From an uncultured Lachnospiraceae bacterium (lineage in GTDB: Bacteria > Bacillota > Clostridia > Lachnospirales > Lachnospiraceae), in assembly GCA_946537305.1 (NCBI GenBank), contig CAMNFR010000025.1, positions 1 through 32,761 on the forward strand: DNA of 32,761 nucleotides, written 5' to 3'. The notes beneath the pieces are model-generated. The model was not told the DNA's origin. It was given only the letters and a program-made list of their open reading frames with translations, and ran no database searches. Both the position numbers and the translations under genes were made by a program. This document shows positions 1 through 7,311 of this stretch, in pieces. Positions within the stretch are counted from its first letter, which is position 1; each line of letters opens with the position of its first letter.

Positions 1-101
1 GACATCAGGGAAGCATTTACCCCTCCGGCGGCCTGCGGTTCTCCCGCATTGATTATCGCAAGCCCACCGCAGTGCGCTTCCGCAACTTCGTGGGCAACTA
101 A
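1..101 (+). CDS. C-terminal end of an unidentified protein (5' truncated)
   Basis: An open frame runs from the window edge to a TAA at 99-101. It encodes about 32 residues ending in ...RFRNFVGN. The frame is rich in Arg, Gly and aromatic residues and shows no recognisable domain. The start and nearly all of the gene lie outside the window. It is convergent with the xylulokinase gene and separated from it by the long hairpin at 110-185. I do not recognise the family. The coding call rests only on an uninterrupted frame reaching the edge, so it is tentative. Confidence 0.45.
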   Translation, partial: HQGSIYPSGGLRFSRIDYRKPTAVRFRNFVGN

Positions 102-109
102 ATAAGGAT

Positions 110-185
110 AAGGGGTGACAAGGGGACGTACCTGCTGACACATTGCGTGCAATGTGTCAGCAGGTACGTCCCCTTGTCACCCCTT
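110..185. repeat. Long perfect inverted repeat (REP-like hairpin) between convergent genes
   Basis: Positions 110-145 and 150-185 are exact reverse complements: 36-bp arms and a 4-nt loop (cgtg). The arm contains GACAAGGGGACGTACCTG, closely related to the core of the second hairpin at 21447-21513. The right side is followed by a repeat of the end sequence (ccttgtcac twice, 172-190). It sits 8 bp after one stop codon and 9 bp before the xylulokinase stop, so transcripts from both sides would fold it. It could act as a bidirectional terminator or 3'-end stabiliser, but the length, perfection and shared core suggest a dispersed palindromic element. Confidence 0.85.
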
Positions 186-194
186 GTCACTAGT

Positions 195-1652
195 TTACAG
201 CAGTCCTTTCAGCGCAGGATAGAGCTTGCGGAAGGTCTGATATTTTTCTTCGTATTTCGCTACCAGCTCCGGCTCCGGTTCTACCGTGGCTTTGGTGCGG
301 ATGATGGCCTTGCAGGCATCCTCCACAGAGGCATATTCACCGCAGGCCGTGGCTGCCAGCATGGCGCCGCCAAGAGAAGGTCCTTCCTCTACGGCGGGAA
401 TCTCCAGGGTCAGGTCCATTACACCGGCCACGATGCGCTGCCACAGCGGGCTCTTGGCGCCGCCGCCGCAGATCTTGGAGGATGTTACGGTCAGTCCCAG
501 TCCGCGGGCAATCTCCAGGGAGTCTCGAAGTCCGAAGGCCACGCCCTCCAGTACGGCCTGCGTCATCTGGGCGCGGGTCGTATCCATGCTCATTCCCAGG
601 AAGGCGGCTCTGGCGGAGGGGTCATTGTGCGGGGAGCGCTCGCCCATCAGATATGGCAGGTAGAACACGCGGTTCTCGCCAAGGGCGGTGATCCCGGCCT
701 GTTCCGCGGCAAAATCCGTGGTATGCAGGATCTCTTCGCTCCACCATTTGTTGCAGGAGGCGGCGGAGAGCATGCAGCCCATCAGGTGCCAGCCGCCGTC
801 CGCGTGTGCAAAGGAGTGCAGCGCGTGGTTGGGACTGTCGTGGAAGGTCTTGCTGGAGATAAAGAGCGTTCCGGAGGTGCCCAGAGAGAGGTTGCACTTG
901 CCTTCCCCTATGGTACCGGTGCCGATGGCCGCGGCGGCGTTGTCTCCGGCGCCGGCCGCGATAACGACCTTCTTCGGGAAGCCCAGCAGGTGCCGCAGTG
1001 TGGGAACCATTTCCCCTACGGCTTCGTAGCTTTCATGGAGCTTCGGCAGCTGTGCTTCCTGCAGTCCGCACAGATCCAGCATTTCGTTCGACCAGCGGCG
1101 TCCCGCCACATCCAGCAGCAGCATGCCGGAAGCATCAGAGTAATCGGTGCAGAAGCTTCCGCTCATGCGATAGGCAAGATAATCCTTCGGAAGCATCACC
1201 TTGCGGATGCGCCGGAAGTTCTCCGGCTCGTGCTTTCTCAGCCACAGCAGCTTAGGCGCCGTGAAGCCGGCAAAGGCAATGTTGGCGGTATTTTTGGCCA
1301 GAGCAGCTTCACCCACCACCTGATTCAGGAAATCGGTCTCTTCCTGTGTGCGGCCATCGTTCCACAGGATGGCCGGGCGAATGACTTCGTCGTTTTCGTC
1401 CAGGATCACCAGACCGTGCATCTGACCGCCAAAGCTGATGCCGGCGATCTGTGATTTGTCAATGTCATCCGTCAGCTCCATCAGACCGGCCACCGATTCG
1501 CGGTACCAGTCCTCCGGGTCCTGTTCCGACCAGCCGGGCTGCGGGAAGGAGAGGGGATAGCTGCGGCTGATGATATTCTTAATGGTCCCGTCACCTTCCA
1601 TCAGGAGAAGTTTGACGGCAGAGGTTCCAAGATCAATTCCGATATAATACAT
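195..1652 (-). CDS. xylB: Xylulokinase-like FGGY carbohydrate kinase
   Basis: A 485-aa cytosolic sugar kinase, about the normal length for the family. It should phosphorylate a ketopentose such as D-xylulose with ATP. The N terminus reads YYIGIDLGTSAVKLLL (phosphate-binding loop). Later come the GQMHG motif typical of XylB, an ILWNDGRT segment, GAGDNAAAAIGTG, SLGTSGTLF and the C-terminal GGGAKSPLWQ adenosine motif. I chose the ATG at 1652, not an upstream in-frame start, because AGGAGAG lies just before it and the family begins at this point. It is the last gene of a minus-strand run behind an isomerase (73-bp gap) and an AraC regulator. FGGY kinases differ in substrate, and because the neighbour is fucose-isomerase-like, the true substrate may be another ketose such as ribulose. 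Confidence 0.9.
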   Translation of the reverse strand: MYYIGIDLGTSAVKLLLMEGDGTIKNIISRSYPLSFPQPGWSEQDPEDWYRESVAGLMELTDDIDKSQIAGISFGGQMHGLVILDENDEVIRPAILWNDGRTQEETDFLNQVVGEAALAKNTANIAFAGFTAPKLLWLRKHEPENFRRIRKVMLPKDYLAYRMSGSFCTDYSDASGMLLLDVAGRRWSNEMLDLCGLQEAQLPKLHESYEAVGEMVPTLRHLLGFPKKVVIAAGAGDNAAAAIGTGTIGEGKCNLSLGTSGTLFISSKTFHDSPNHALHSFAHADGGWHLMGCMLSAASCNKWWSEEILHTTDFAAEQAGITALGENRVFYLPYLMGERSPHNDPSARAAFLGMSMDTTRAQMTQAVLEGVAFGLRDSLEIARGLGLTVTSSKICGGGAKSPLWQRIVAGVMDLTLEIPAVEEGPSLGGAMLAATACGEYASVEDACKAIIRTKATVEPEPELVAKYEEKYQTFRKLYPALKGLL

Positions 1653-1675
1653 TTTTTTCTCTCCTGTCAGAAAGA

Positions 1676-1707
1676 GGCAGCCCAAGGGATGATCCCCGCG
1701 GGCTGCC
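1676..1707 (-). promoter_or_regulatory. Intercistronic stem-loop between isomerase and kinase genes
   Basis: GGCAGCCC (1676-1683) pairs with GGGCTGCC (1700-1707), and the interior can extend the fold through GGGA/TCCC. On the minus-strand transcript it is followed by a short T-rich stretch (TCTTTCT). This could be partial termination or a processing and stability element that sets the isomerase:kinase ratio. The T tract is weak, so I do not call it a full terminator. Confidence 0.5.
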
Positions 1708-1725
1708 TTCCGTTTACTTTGTTAA

Positions 1726-3213
1726 TTATGCGAAGGGATTTTCCCCGGGATAGCGATCGCCGGCGGCACGGGCAAAGCCGATTTCTTCTACCGGTACACC
1801 GATGTATTTGAATACCTCATACAGCTGTTTCCCGAAGTGACCGAAGGCCACTGCGCCGTGATGAGGGAAGTTCTTGGCGATCAGCCAGTGACGATAGAAA
1901 CGTCCCATTTCCGGAATGGCGAATACGCCGATGGAACCGAAGGAACGAGTCGCGACCGGCAGTACCTCGCCCTCTGCCACGTAAGCGCGCAGCTTGCCGT
2001 CCGCGGTGCTCTGCAGACGATAGAAGGTGATGTCGCCGGGGACAATATCGCCCTCCAGGGTGCCGTTTGTCACCTCGATGGGCAGGGATCTTGCCATGAT
2101 CTTCTGATACTTCATCTCAAAGCTGCACAGCTTGCTGCTGCAGGTGTTGCCGCAGTGGAAGCCCATGAAGGTATCGGTGTGCTTGTACGGGAACTTGCCG
2201 CAGATGCTCTCCTGATACATATCCTTCGGCACGGAGTTGTTGATATCCAGCAGCGTAACGGTATCCTGGCTGACCACGGTGCCGATGAATTCGGACAGGG
2301 TGCCGTAAATATCTACTTCGCAGGACACCGGGATGCCCTTGCCGGTCAGACGGCTGTTCACGTAGCAGGGAACAAAGCCGAACATGGTCTGGAAGGCAGG
2401 CCAGCACTTGGTGGTCAGGGTGATATATTTGCGATAGCCGCGATGAGCCTCCACCCAGTCGATCAAGGTCAGCTCATACTGGGCCAGCTTCTCCAGGATC
2501 TCCGGCTTCTTGTTGCCGGCGCCAAGCTCTTTCTCCATATCAGCTACGGTCTCCGGAATGCGGGCGTCGCCGGCATGCTTCAGGAAGGCTTCGTACAGAT
2601 CCAGCTCGGAGTTTTCTTCGATCTCTACGCCCAGGTTGTAGAGCTGCTTGATGGGCGCGTTGCAGGCCAGGAAGTTCATCGGGCGGGGACCGAAGGAGAT
2701 GATTTTCAGATCCTGCAGGGCGATGGCAGCCCGTGCGATCGGCAGGAATTCATGGATCATATCCGCGCAGTCCTCGGCATCCCCTACGGGATACTCCGGA
2801 ATATAGGCTTTCACGTTCCGCAGTGCCAGGTTATAGCTGGCGTTCAGCATACCGCAGTAGGCATCGCCGCGGCCATCCAGCAGGGAGTTCTGGGATTCTT
2901 CCGCAGCCGCGCAGAACATTTTGGGGCCGTCAAAGTGCTTCGCCAGCAGCGTCTCGGAAATTTCCGGACCAAAGTTGCCCAGGAAAACGCACAGGGCATT
3001 GCAGCCGGCTGCTTTGATATCTTCCAGCGCATTCACCATATCGATCTCGCTCTCGATAATGGTGACCGGACATTCATAGATATCCGCAGCGCCGTATTTT
3101 TCCGTATAGGCTTTGATCAGTGCTTCTCTCCGGGAAATGGTGAGGGAAGCCGGGAAGCAGTCGCGGCTTACGCCCACGACGCCAATCTTTACGATGGGCA
3201 TGTTCTTGTTCAT
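1726..3213 (-). CDS. L-fucose/L-arabinose isomerase family protein
   Basis: A 495-aa cytosolic aldose-ketose isomerase of the FucI/AraA fold. The family interconverts aldoses and ketoses (L-fucose/L-fuculose, D-arabinose/D-ribulose, L-arabinose/L-ribulose) using Mn2+. Residues that look like the metal and catalytic set are Glu299 in SCEVDIYG, Asp323 in LLDINNS and His353 in FMGFHCGNT, by analogy with the Glu/Asp/His ligands of FucI. It is shorter than classical E. coli FucI (about 590 aa). AAGGAGG lies 7 nt before the ATG. It is followed by a xylulokinase-like gene and preceded by an AraC regulator on the same strand, which supports a sugar-utilisation operon. Substrate cannot be assigned: no aldolase, transporter or hydrolase is nearby. 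Cluster membership is inference, family membership is fairly sure. Confidence 0.8.
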   Translation of the reverse strand: MNKNMPIVKIGVVGVSRDCFPASLTISRREALIKAYTEKYGAADIYECPVTIIESEIDMVNALEDIKAAGCNALCVFLGNFGPEISETLLAKHFDGPKMFCAAAEESQNSLLDGRGDAYCGMLNASYNLALRNVKAYIPEYPVGDAEDCADMIHEFLPIARAAIALQDLKIISFGPRPMNFLACNAPIKQLYNLGVEIEENSELDLYEAFLKHAGDARIPETVADMEKELGAGNKKPEILEKLAQYELTLIDWVEAHRGYRKYITLTTKCWPAFQTMFGFVPCYVNSRLTGKGIPVSCEVDIYGTLSEFIGTVVSQDTVTLLDINNSVPKDMYQESICGKFPYKHTDTFMGFHCGNTCSSKLCSFEMKYQKIMARSLPIEVTNGTLEGDIVPGDITFYRLQSTADGKLRAYVAEGEVLPVATRSFGSIGVFAIPEMGRFYRHWLIAKNFPHHGAVAFGHFGKQLYEVFKYIGVPVEEIGFARAAGDRYPGENPFA

Positions 3214-3245
3214 GATGGACCTCCTTGGTGAAACATAATGTATAT

Positions 3246-3299
3246 ATTATAAGGATGAAAATAATCAGTTTTCGCTGATTTATATGACAATGATAACAT
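3246..3299 (-). promoter_or_regulatory. Isomerase-kinase promoter region with operator candidates
   Basis: On the minus strand a TATAAT -10 (3246-3251) lies ahead of the isomerase gene, but no good -35 stands 17 bp upstream, as expected for an activator-dependent promoter. Just upstream is an inverted repeat AATCAG-N6-CTGATT (3263-3280) covering the missing -35 and, at 3284-3299, atgacaatgataacat, which matches a catabolite-responsive element at most conserved positions. Binding of the neighbouring AraC protein or CcpA is inferred. Confidence 0.4.
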
Positions 3300-3378
3300 A
3301 TGGAATCAAATTTTCCACTCCAAAAATTATCAGATTAATGGCGAAAACTTGTCATTAGCGATGCGACGACAGACGGCG

Positions 3379-4197
3379 TCACAGCTGCCTTTTATATTGG
3401 CTTGGCAGAATACCATATTGCTGGCGAAAAACATGCGCGAACGCCTTGGAACTGGCAAAACCGTTGTCGAGAGCAATTTCGCCCAGCGGTTTGTCGGTGC
3501 TGTCCATGTCGCGCTTGGCATGTTCCAGCCGGACGTGCTGCAGATATGCCTTGAAGGTGGTGCCGGCATAGCTGCGGAACATGTGCGCCAGGTAGGTGGG
3601 GGCATAATTAAACACTCCGCTTACATGCTCCAGTGTAAGATCCTTTGTAAAATTCTGCTGCATGTAGTCGGTGATCCGGCTAAGACGGTCCAGGTTGCGG
3701 TATTGATGGACCAGTGCAGAGGAGATGTTTTCAATTCGGTACCGGGTCACAAGCAGATACAGAAATTCGTAGCACAGACCTCTGGCCATCAGCTCGTAGC
3801 CGTAATCATGGGCTTCATAGACACGGTTCAGCCGGTCTGTGATCTGATTGGCTTCGGCGTCGCACGCCGGCACCCGGTGGTGGAAGGAGATCATACCAGC
3901 CGGGGAAAGGTAATCAGAAAAGAGATCCAGCGGGATCTGGATCACCAGTGTGTGGTTGGGAATGGGGGCCCGGATGGCGTGGACCTCGTTGGAATTAACT
4001 ACGATGATCTGCCCCGCGGAGAGCGCAATATCCCCTTTTTCCAATACAAATTCCAGACCGCCGGTGAAGACAGAGAAGATCTCGATCTCACGGTGCCAGT
4101 GCTTTTCACGATAATAATTTCCGTTCGCGCCTTCAAATAGGAACATTTTAAAGGGCAGATCCCGGTTGGGAACGATCGATTCATAAGGGTAGTTCAT
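3379..4197 (-). CDS. AraC-family transcriptional regulator
   Basis: A 272-aa regulator with an N-terminal cupin-like sugar-sensing domain (roughly residues 30-80, with HWHREIEI, an LEKGDIALSAGQ turn and a NSNEVHAI segment) and a C-terminal double helix-turn-helix (about 169-272) ending in the AraC signature LGEIALDNGFASSKAFAHVF. I chose the ATG at 4197 because residues upstream of it in the longer frame look non-native and AGGGAG lies about 9 nt before it. It is transcribed toward the isomerase and kinase genes, 165 bp ahead of them, so it is the likely activator of that cluster in response to a sugar. The effector is unknown. Confidence 0.88.
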   Translation of the reverse strand: MNYPYESIVPNRDLPFKMFLFEGANGNYYREKHWHREIEIFSVFTGGLEFVLEKGDIALSAGQIIVVNSNEVHAIRAPIPNHTLVIQIPLDLFSDYLSPAGMISFHHRVPACDAEANQITDRLNRVYEAHDYGYELMARGLCYEFLYLLVTRYRIENISSALVHQYRNLDRLSRITDYMQQNFTKDLTLEHVSGVFNYAPTYLAHMFRSYAGTTFKAYLQHVRLEHAKRDMDSTDKPLGEIALDNGFASSKAFAHVFRQQYGILPSQYKRQL

Positions 4198-4264
4198 AGT
4201 TGTCGGCTCCCTGGAATGCGGATGAACCGGGGGATTCGACCGCAAAGAATACAATGTTAGTATA

Positions 4265-4293
4265 ATTGTAACGGAATTCAGGAACACTGTCAA
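4265..4293 (-). promoter_or_regulatory. Promoter of the AraC regulator gene
   Basis: On the minus strand TTGACA (4288-4293) and TACAAT (4265-4270) are separated by exactly 17 bp. This gives a leader of about 60 nt to the ATG at 4197. It is divergent from the feo promoter. Confidence 0.75.
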
Positions 4294-4320
4294 TAGAGGG
4301 CGGTATATGTTGCGCACAAT

Positions 4321-4416
4321 CTAATTTAATACTAACTAATATAAGATAAAACTAATAGAAAATAGTTGACACATATCATTAATTAGAGTATACTAACTTG
4401 TGAACATCGAGTTAGT
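4321..4416 (+). promoter_or_regulatory. feo promoter with multiple TTAG/CTAA half-sites (candidate metalloregulator operator)
   Basis: TTGACA (4366-4371) and TATACT (4389-4394) have a 17-bp spacer, a strong sigma-A promoter. Seven copies of YTAAY/RTTAR-type half-sites (CTAAT/CTAAC or their complements) occur: 4321-4325, 4332-4336, 4336-4340, 4352-4356, 4382-4386, 4393-4397 and 4411-4415. ATTAG-N6-CTAAC (4382-4397) overlaps the -10, and ACTAACT (4392-4398) with AGTTAGT (4410-4416) makes a perfect 7-bp inverted repeat across the start region. This placement would let a repressor block transcription. The same words occur at the dtxR-like and rubrerythrin promoters. Regulation by iron is inferred. 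Confidence 0.65.
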
Positions 4417-4464
4417 CTCAACTATGTCTTGATTCGATGATCGCATGAAACGGAGGTTTAAGCT

Positions 4465-4677
4465 ATGATGCCGATTACGATGGCAACGCCGGGAGAAAGT
4501 GTTTTGGTGAAACGGATTACCGGAAAGGATGAAACTAGACGTCATCTGAATGAACTGGGCCTGATTGAGGGTGATTACGTGACCGTGGTGCAGAATAACA
4601 ACGGGAATGTGATCATGCAGGTGAAGGACGGCCGGATCGCCCTGGATGAAAAGCTTGCCATGCGGATTCAGTTCTAG
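4465..4677 (+). CDS. feoA: FeoA-type SH3-like protein 1
   Basis: A 70-aa FeoA domain protein, full family length. FeoA is a small cytosolic SH3-like partner of the ferrous iron transporter FeoB. The sequence has the typical GESVLVKRITGKDETRRHLNELGLIEGDYVTVV pattern in short segments: a Gly-x-Gly-rich beta start, then LNELGLIEGD. GGAGG stands 8 nt before the ATG. It is the first gene of the feo operon, with 16 bp to the second feoA. The paired FeoA proteins may form a heteromeric regulatory module on FeoB, which is inference. Confidence 0.9.
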   Translation: MMPITMATPGESVLVKRITGKDETRRHLNELGLIEGDYVTVVQNNNGNVIMQVKDGRIALDEKLAMRIQF

Positions 4678-4693
4678 CAGGAAAGGAGAAAAC

Positions 4694-4915
4694 ATGTATA
4701 CTTTGAAGGATGTATCTGTGGGTGAGACCTGTACTGTGGTCAAGCTGCACGGAGAGGGTCCGGTGAAGCGCCGGATCATGGATATGGGCATCACCAAGGG
4801 TGTGGAGATCCTGGTGCGCAAGGTGGCGCCGTTGGGAGATCCCATGGAGCTGAACGTGCGCGGTTATGAGCTGTCCGTGCGTAAAGGTGACGCAGAACTG
4901 ATCGAAGTGAAATAG
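4694..4915 (+). CDS. feoA: FeoA-type SH3-like protein 2
   Basis: A 73-aa FeoA homologue, distinct in sequence from the first copy. Its signature includes KRRIMDMGITKGVEILV and a C-terminal GYELSVRKGDAELIEV strand pair, the classic FeoA ending. I chose the ATG at 4694, preceded by AAAGGAGAAAAC, over an earlier in-frame start that overlaps the first feoA. It lies 35 bp before feoB in the same operon. Of the two copies this one is closer to canonical FeoA; the first lacks the extended middle loop. Confidence 0.92.
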   Translation: MYTLKDVSVGETCTVVKLHGEGPVKRRIMDMGITKGVEILVRKVAPLGDPMELNVRGYELSVRKGDAELIEVK

Positions 4916-4950
4916 ATCCGGAACGGGTCCTTATAGAAAGGAAGAAGAAA

Positions 4951-7239
4951 ATGGGCATGAAAATTGCATTGGCCGGCAATCCGAACAGCGGTAAGACCAC
5001 CCTGTTCAACAATCTGACCGGCTCCAACCAGTACGTCGGCAACTGGCCCGGTGTTACGGTTGAGAAAAAGGAAGGTAAGCTGAAAAGTAATAAAGACGTG
5101 ATCATTCAGGATCTGCCGGGTATTTATTCCCTGTCTCCCTACACACTGGAGGAGGTTGTTTCCCGTCAGTATCTGGTCACAGAAAAGCCGGATGCCATCC
5201 TGAATATCGTGGACGGCAGCAACCTGGAGAGAAACCTGTATCTGACCACACAGCTGTTGGATCTGGGCATTCCCATGGTGGTAGCCATCAATATGATGGA
5301 TATCGTGCAGAAGAACGGGGACGTGATCGACACGAAGAAGCTGGCGGCGGAGCTGCATTGCGACGTGCTGGAAATGAGCGCCTTAAAGTCCGACGGCGTG
5401 GATAAGGTCGTGGAGGCTGTTGTGAGAGCAGCGTCTTCTCATCAGGAAGCGGAGCGCCCCCATGTGTTTATGGGCGGCGTGGAACACGCCATCGCGCATG
5501 TGGAAGAGTCCATTGAGACCAAGATCCCGGACCGCAGATTCCTCCGCTGGTATGCGGTGAAGGTGTTCGAGCGCGATGCGAAGGTCATGGAGGAACTGAA
5601 GCTTTCCCACAGTGTGGCTGCGGAGATTGAGCAGCACATCGCGGACTGCGAGAAGGAGCTGGATGACGACTCTGAATCCATCGTGACCAACGAAAGATAC
5701 AACTATATTGCCAAGGTATGCAAAGCGGCAGTACGCAAGAAGAATGCAGCGCACAGCCTTACGACATCCGATAAGATCGACCAGATCGTGACCAACCGGA
5801 TCCTCGGCCTGCCGATCTTTGCGGTGGTCATGTTCGTGATTTATGCCATCGCCATGGGCGGCTGGTCGGTATCTATTGGTACCGCGGCCACGGATTTTGC
5901 GAATGATGTGGTCTTTGGCGAGTGGGTGCCCGGTCTGGTAGACAGCCTGCTGGCAGCGCTTCATGTAGCGGAAGGCGGCGTGCTGTACGGTTTGATCCAG
6001 GATGGTATTGTGGCCGGTGTGGGCGCAGTGCTTGGATTTGTTCCTCAGATGCTGGTGCTGTTCCTGCTGCTGGCGATCCTGGAGGATATCGGTTACATGG
6101 CCCGTGTTGCTTTCGTTATGGACCGTATCTTCCGTCAGTTCGGCCTTTCCGGAAAGTCCTTTATCCCCTGCCTGGTGGCAACGGGCTGCGGCGTTCCCGG
6201 GGTCATGGCCTCCCGTACCATTGAAAATGATCGCGACCGTAAGATGACGGTCATGACGACGACCTTCATGCCCTGCGGCGCGAAGCTCCCGATTGTCGGT
6301 CTGATTGCCGGCGCTATCTTTGGCGGATCCCCGCTGATCGCTGCTTCCGCGTACTTTATCGGCATCGGTTCCGTAATCCTGTCCGGTATCATTCTGAAGA
6401 AATTCAAGGCCTTCGCGGGCGAGCCGGCTCCTTTTGTTATGGAGTTGCCGGCCTACCATGTGCCCTCTGTGGGCAATGTGCTCCGCGCGACCTGGGAGCG
6501 CGGCTGGTCCTTCATTAAGCGTGCCGGCTCCGTTATCGTGATTTCTTCCATCATCATCTGGTTCCTGAGCTCCTTCGGAACGGTGAATGGCCAGTTCGGC
6601 ATGGTAGATCAGATGTTTGAGGATGAGAATATTGTAACAGAACAGGTCGTAAGCGAGCTGGCGGTAAAGATGGATGTTCCCGAGGAAGATGTTACCCCGA
6701 TGGATGCCTCTCTGCTGGCTTCCGTGGGCAATGGTATCTCCTTCGTGTTCAAGCCCCTTGGTTTTGGTTCCTGGAAGCCCGCTGTGGCAACCATTACCGG
6801 TCTGGTGGCTAAGGAAGAGGTCGTCGGTACCTTTGGCGTGTTGTATAACTATGATGACTCCGAAGAGGAACTGGGCGAAAACGGTGATCAGATCTGGGCC
6901 CGCGTGGCAGCAGATTACACCGCAGCCAGTGCCTTCGCCTTCATGGTATTCAACCTGCTGTGCGCTCCTTGCTTTGCAGCCATCGGCGCCATCAAGCGGG
7001 AGATGAACAACGGCAAGTGGACCTGGGCTGCCATCGGTTATATGACCATCTGGGCATATGCATTAGCCTTCATCGCCTATCAGGTGGGCGGCATGATCGC
7101 CGGCGAGCACGGCTTCGGTATCGGACCGGCGCTGGGCTTCGTAGTGATCGCGGGCATCATCTACCTGCTGGTCCGCAAGGGTTATGTGCCGGAGGAGGGC
7201 AAGAGAAGCCTGACTTCCGTGGATGCCGCGAACGCGTAA
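4951..7239 (+). CDS. feoB: Ferrous iron transport protein B
   Basis: A 762-aa inner-membrane Fe(II) transporter with an N-terminal G-protein domain. G1 is GNPNSGKTT (residues 9-17), followed by VGNWPGVTVE (switch I), G3 DLPG (54-57) and G4 NMMD (114-117). A helical spacer with many charged residues follows (about 165-275). The membrane part has two Gate-type repeats, including a CGVPGVMASRTIEN segment and GAKLPIVGLIAGAIF, and a C-terminal LLCAPCFAAIGAIKREM segment. Length is normal for the family. AAAGGAAG precedes the ATG. It is third in the operon, followed by a Cys-rich peptide gene. It should import Fe2+ under anaerobic conditions, driven or gated by GTP hydrolysis. Confidence 0.97.
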   Translation: MGMKIALAGNPNSGKTTLFNNLTGSNQYVGNWPGVTVEKKEGKLKSNKDVIIQDLPGIYSLSPYTLEEVVSRQYLVTEKPDAILNIVDGSNLERNLYLTTQLLDLGIPMVVAINMMDIVQKNGDVIDTKKLAAELHCDVLEMSALKSDGVDKVVEAVVRAASSHQEAERPHVFMGGVEHAIAHVEESIETKIPDRRFLRWYAVKVFERDAKVMEELKLSHSVAAEIEQHIADCEKELDDDSESIVTNERYNYIAKVCKAAVRKKNAAHSLTTSDKIDQIVTNRILGLPIFAVVMFVIYAIAMGGWSVSIGTAATDFANDVVFGEWVPGLVDSLLAALHVAEGGVLYGLIQDGIVAGVGAVLGFVPQMLVLFLLLAILEDIGYMARVAFVMDRIFRQFGLSGKSFIPCLVATGCGVPGVMASRTIENDRDRKMTVMTTTFMPCGAKLPIVGLIAGAIFGGSPLIAASAYFIGIGSVILSGIILKKFKAFAGEPAPFVMELPAYHVPSVGNVLRATWERGWSFIKRAGSVIVISSIIIWFLSSFGTVNGQFGMVDQMFEDENIVTEQVVSELAVKMDVPEEDVTPMDASLLASVGNGISFVFKPLGFGSWKPAVATITGLVAKEEVVGTFGVLYNYDDSEEELGENGDQIWARVAADYTAASAFAFMVFNLLCAPCFAAIGAIKREMNNGKWTWAAIGYMTIWAYALAFIAYQVGGMIAGEHGFGIGPALGFVVIAGIIYLLVRKGYVPEEGKRSLTSVDAANA

Positions 7240-7247
7240 GAATCAGA

Positions 7248-7276
7248 CGGCCGGCGGGCCTGGTGTCCGCCGGCCG
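7248..7276 (+). promoter_or_regulatory. Intercistronic GC hairpin after feoB
   Basis: CGGCCGGCGG (7248-7257) and CCGCCGGCCG (7267-7276) are perfect 10-bp arms with a 9-nt loop. No T tract follows, so it is unlikely to be a full terminator. It probably stabilises the 3' end of the feoAAB message or limits read-through to the two small genes downstream. Confidence 0.6.
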
Positions 7277-7311
7277 ATAAATGATGGCAGGAAAAGAAAA
7301 GAGGTGAGAGC

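Noticed and set aside
147-1454. Plus-strand frame of 435 codons starting in the hairpin and crossing the kinase gene
   Set aside because: Antisense shadow of the kinase; its start lies inside the palindrome and it has no plausible ribosome binding site.
1837-3231. Long plus-strand open frame (464 codons) opposite the isomerase gene
   Set aside because: It is a mirror of the isomerase frame caused by GC-rich codon use, has no recognisable domain, and the minus-strand frame has family motifs plus a good ribosome binding site.
3246-3290. TTGTCA (minus strand, 3285-3290) as -35 for the isomerase promoter
   Set aside because: It is 33 bp from the TATAAT, too far for a sigma-A promoter.
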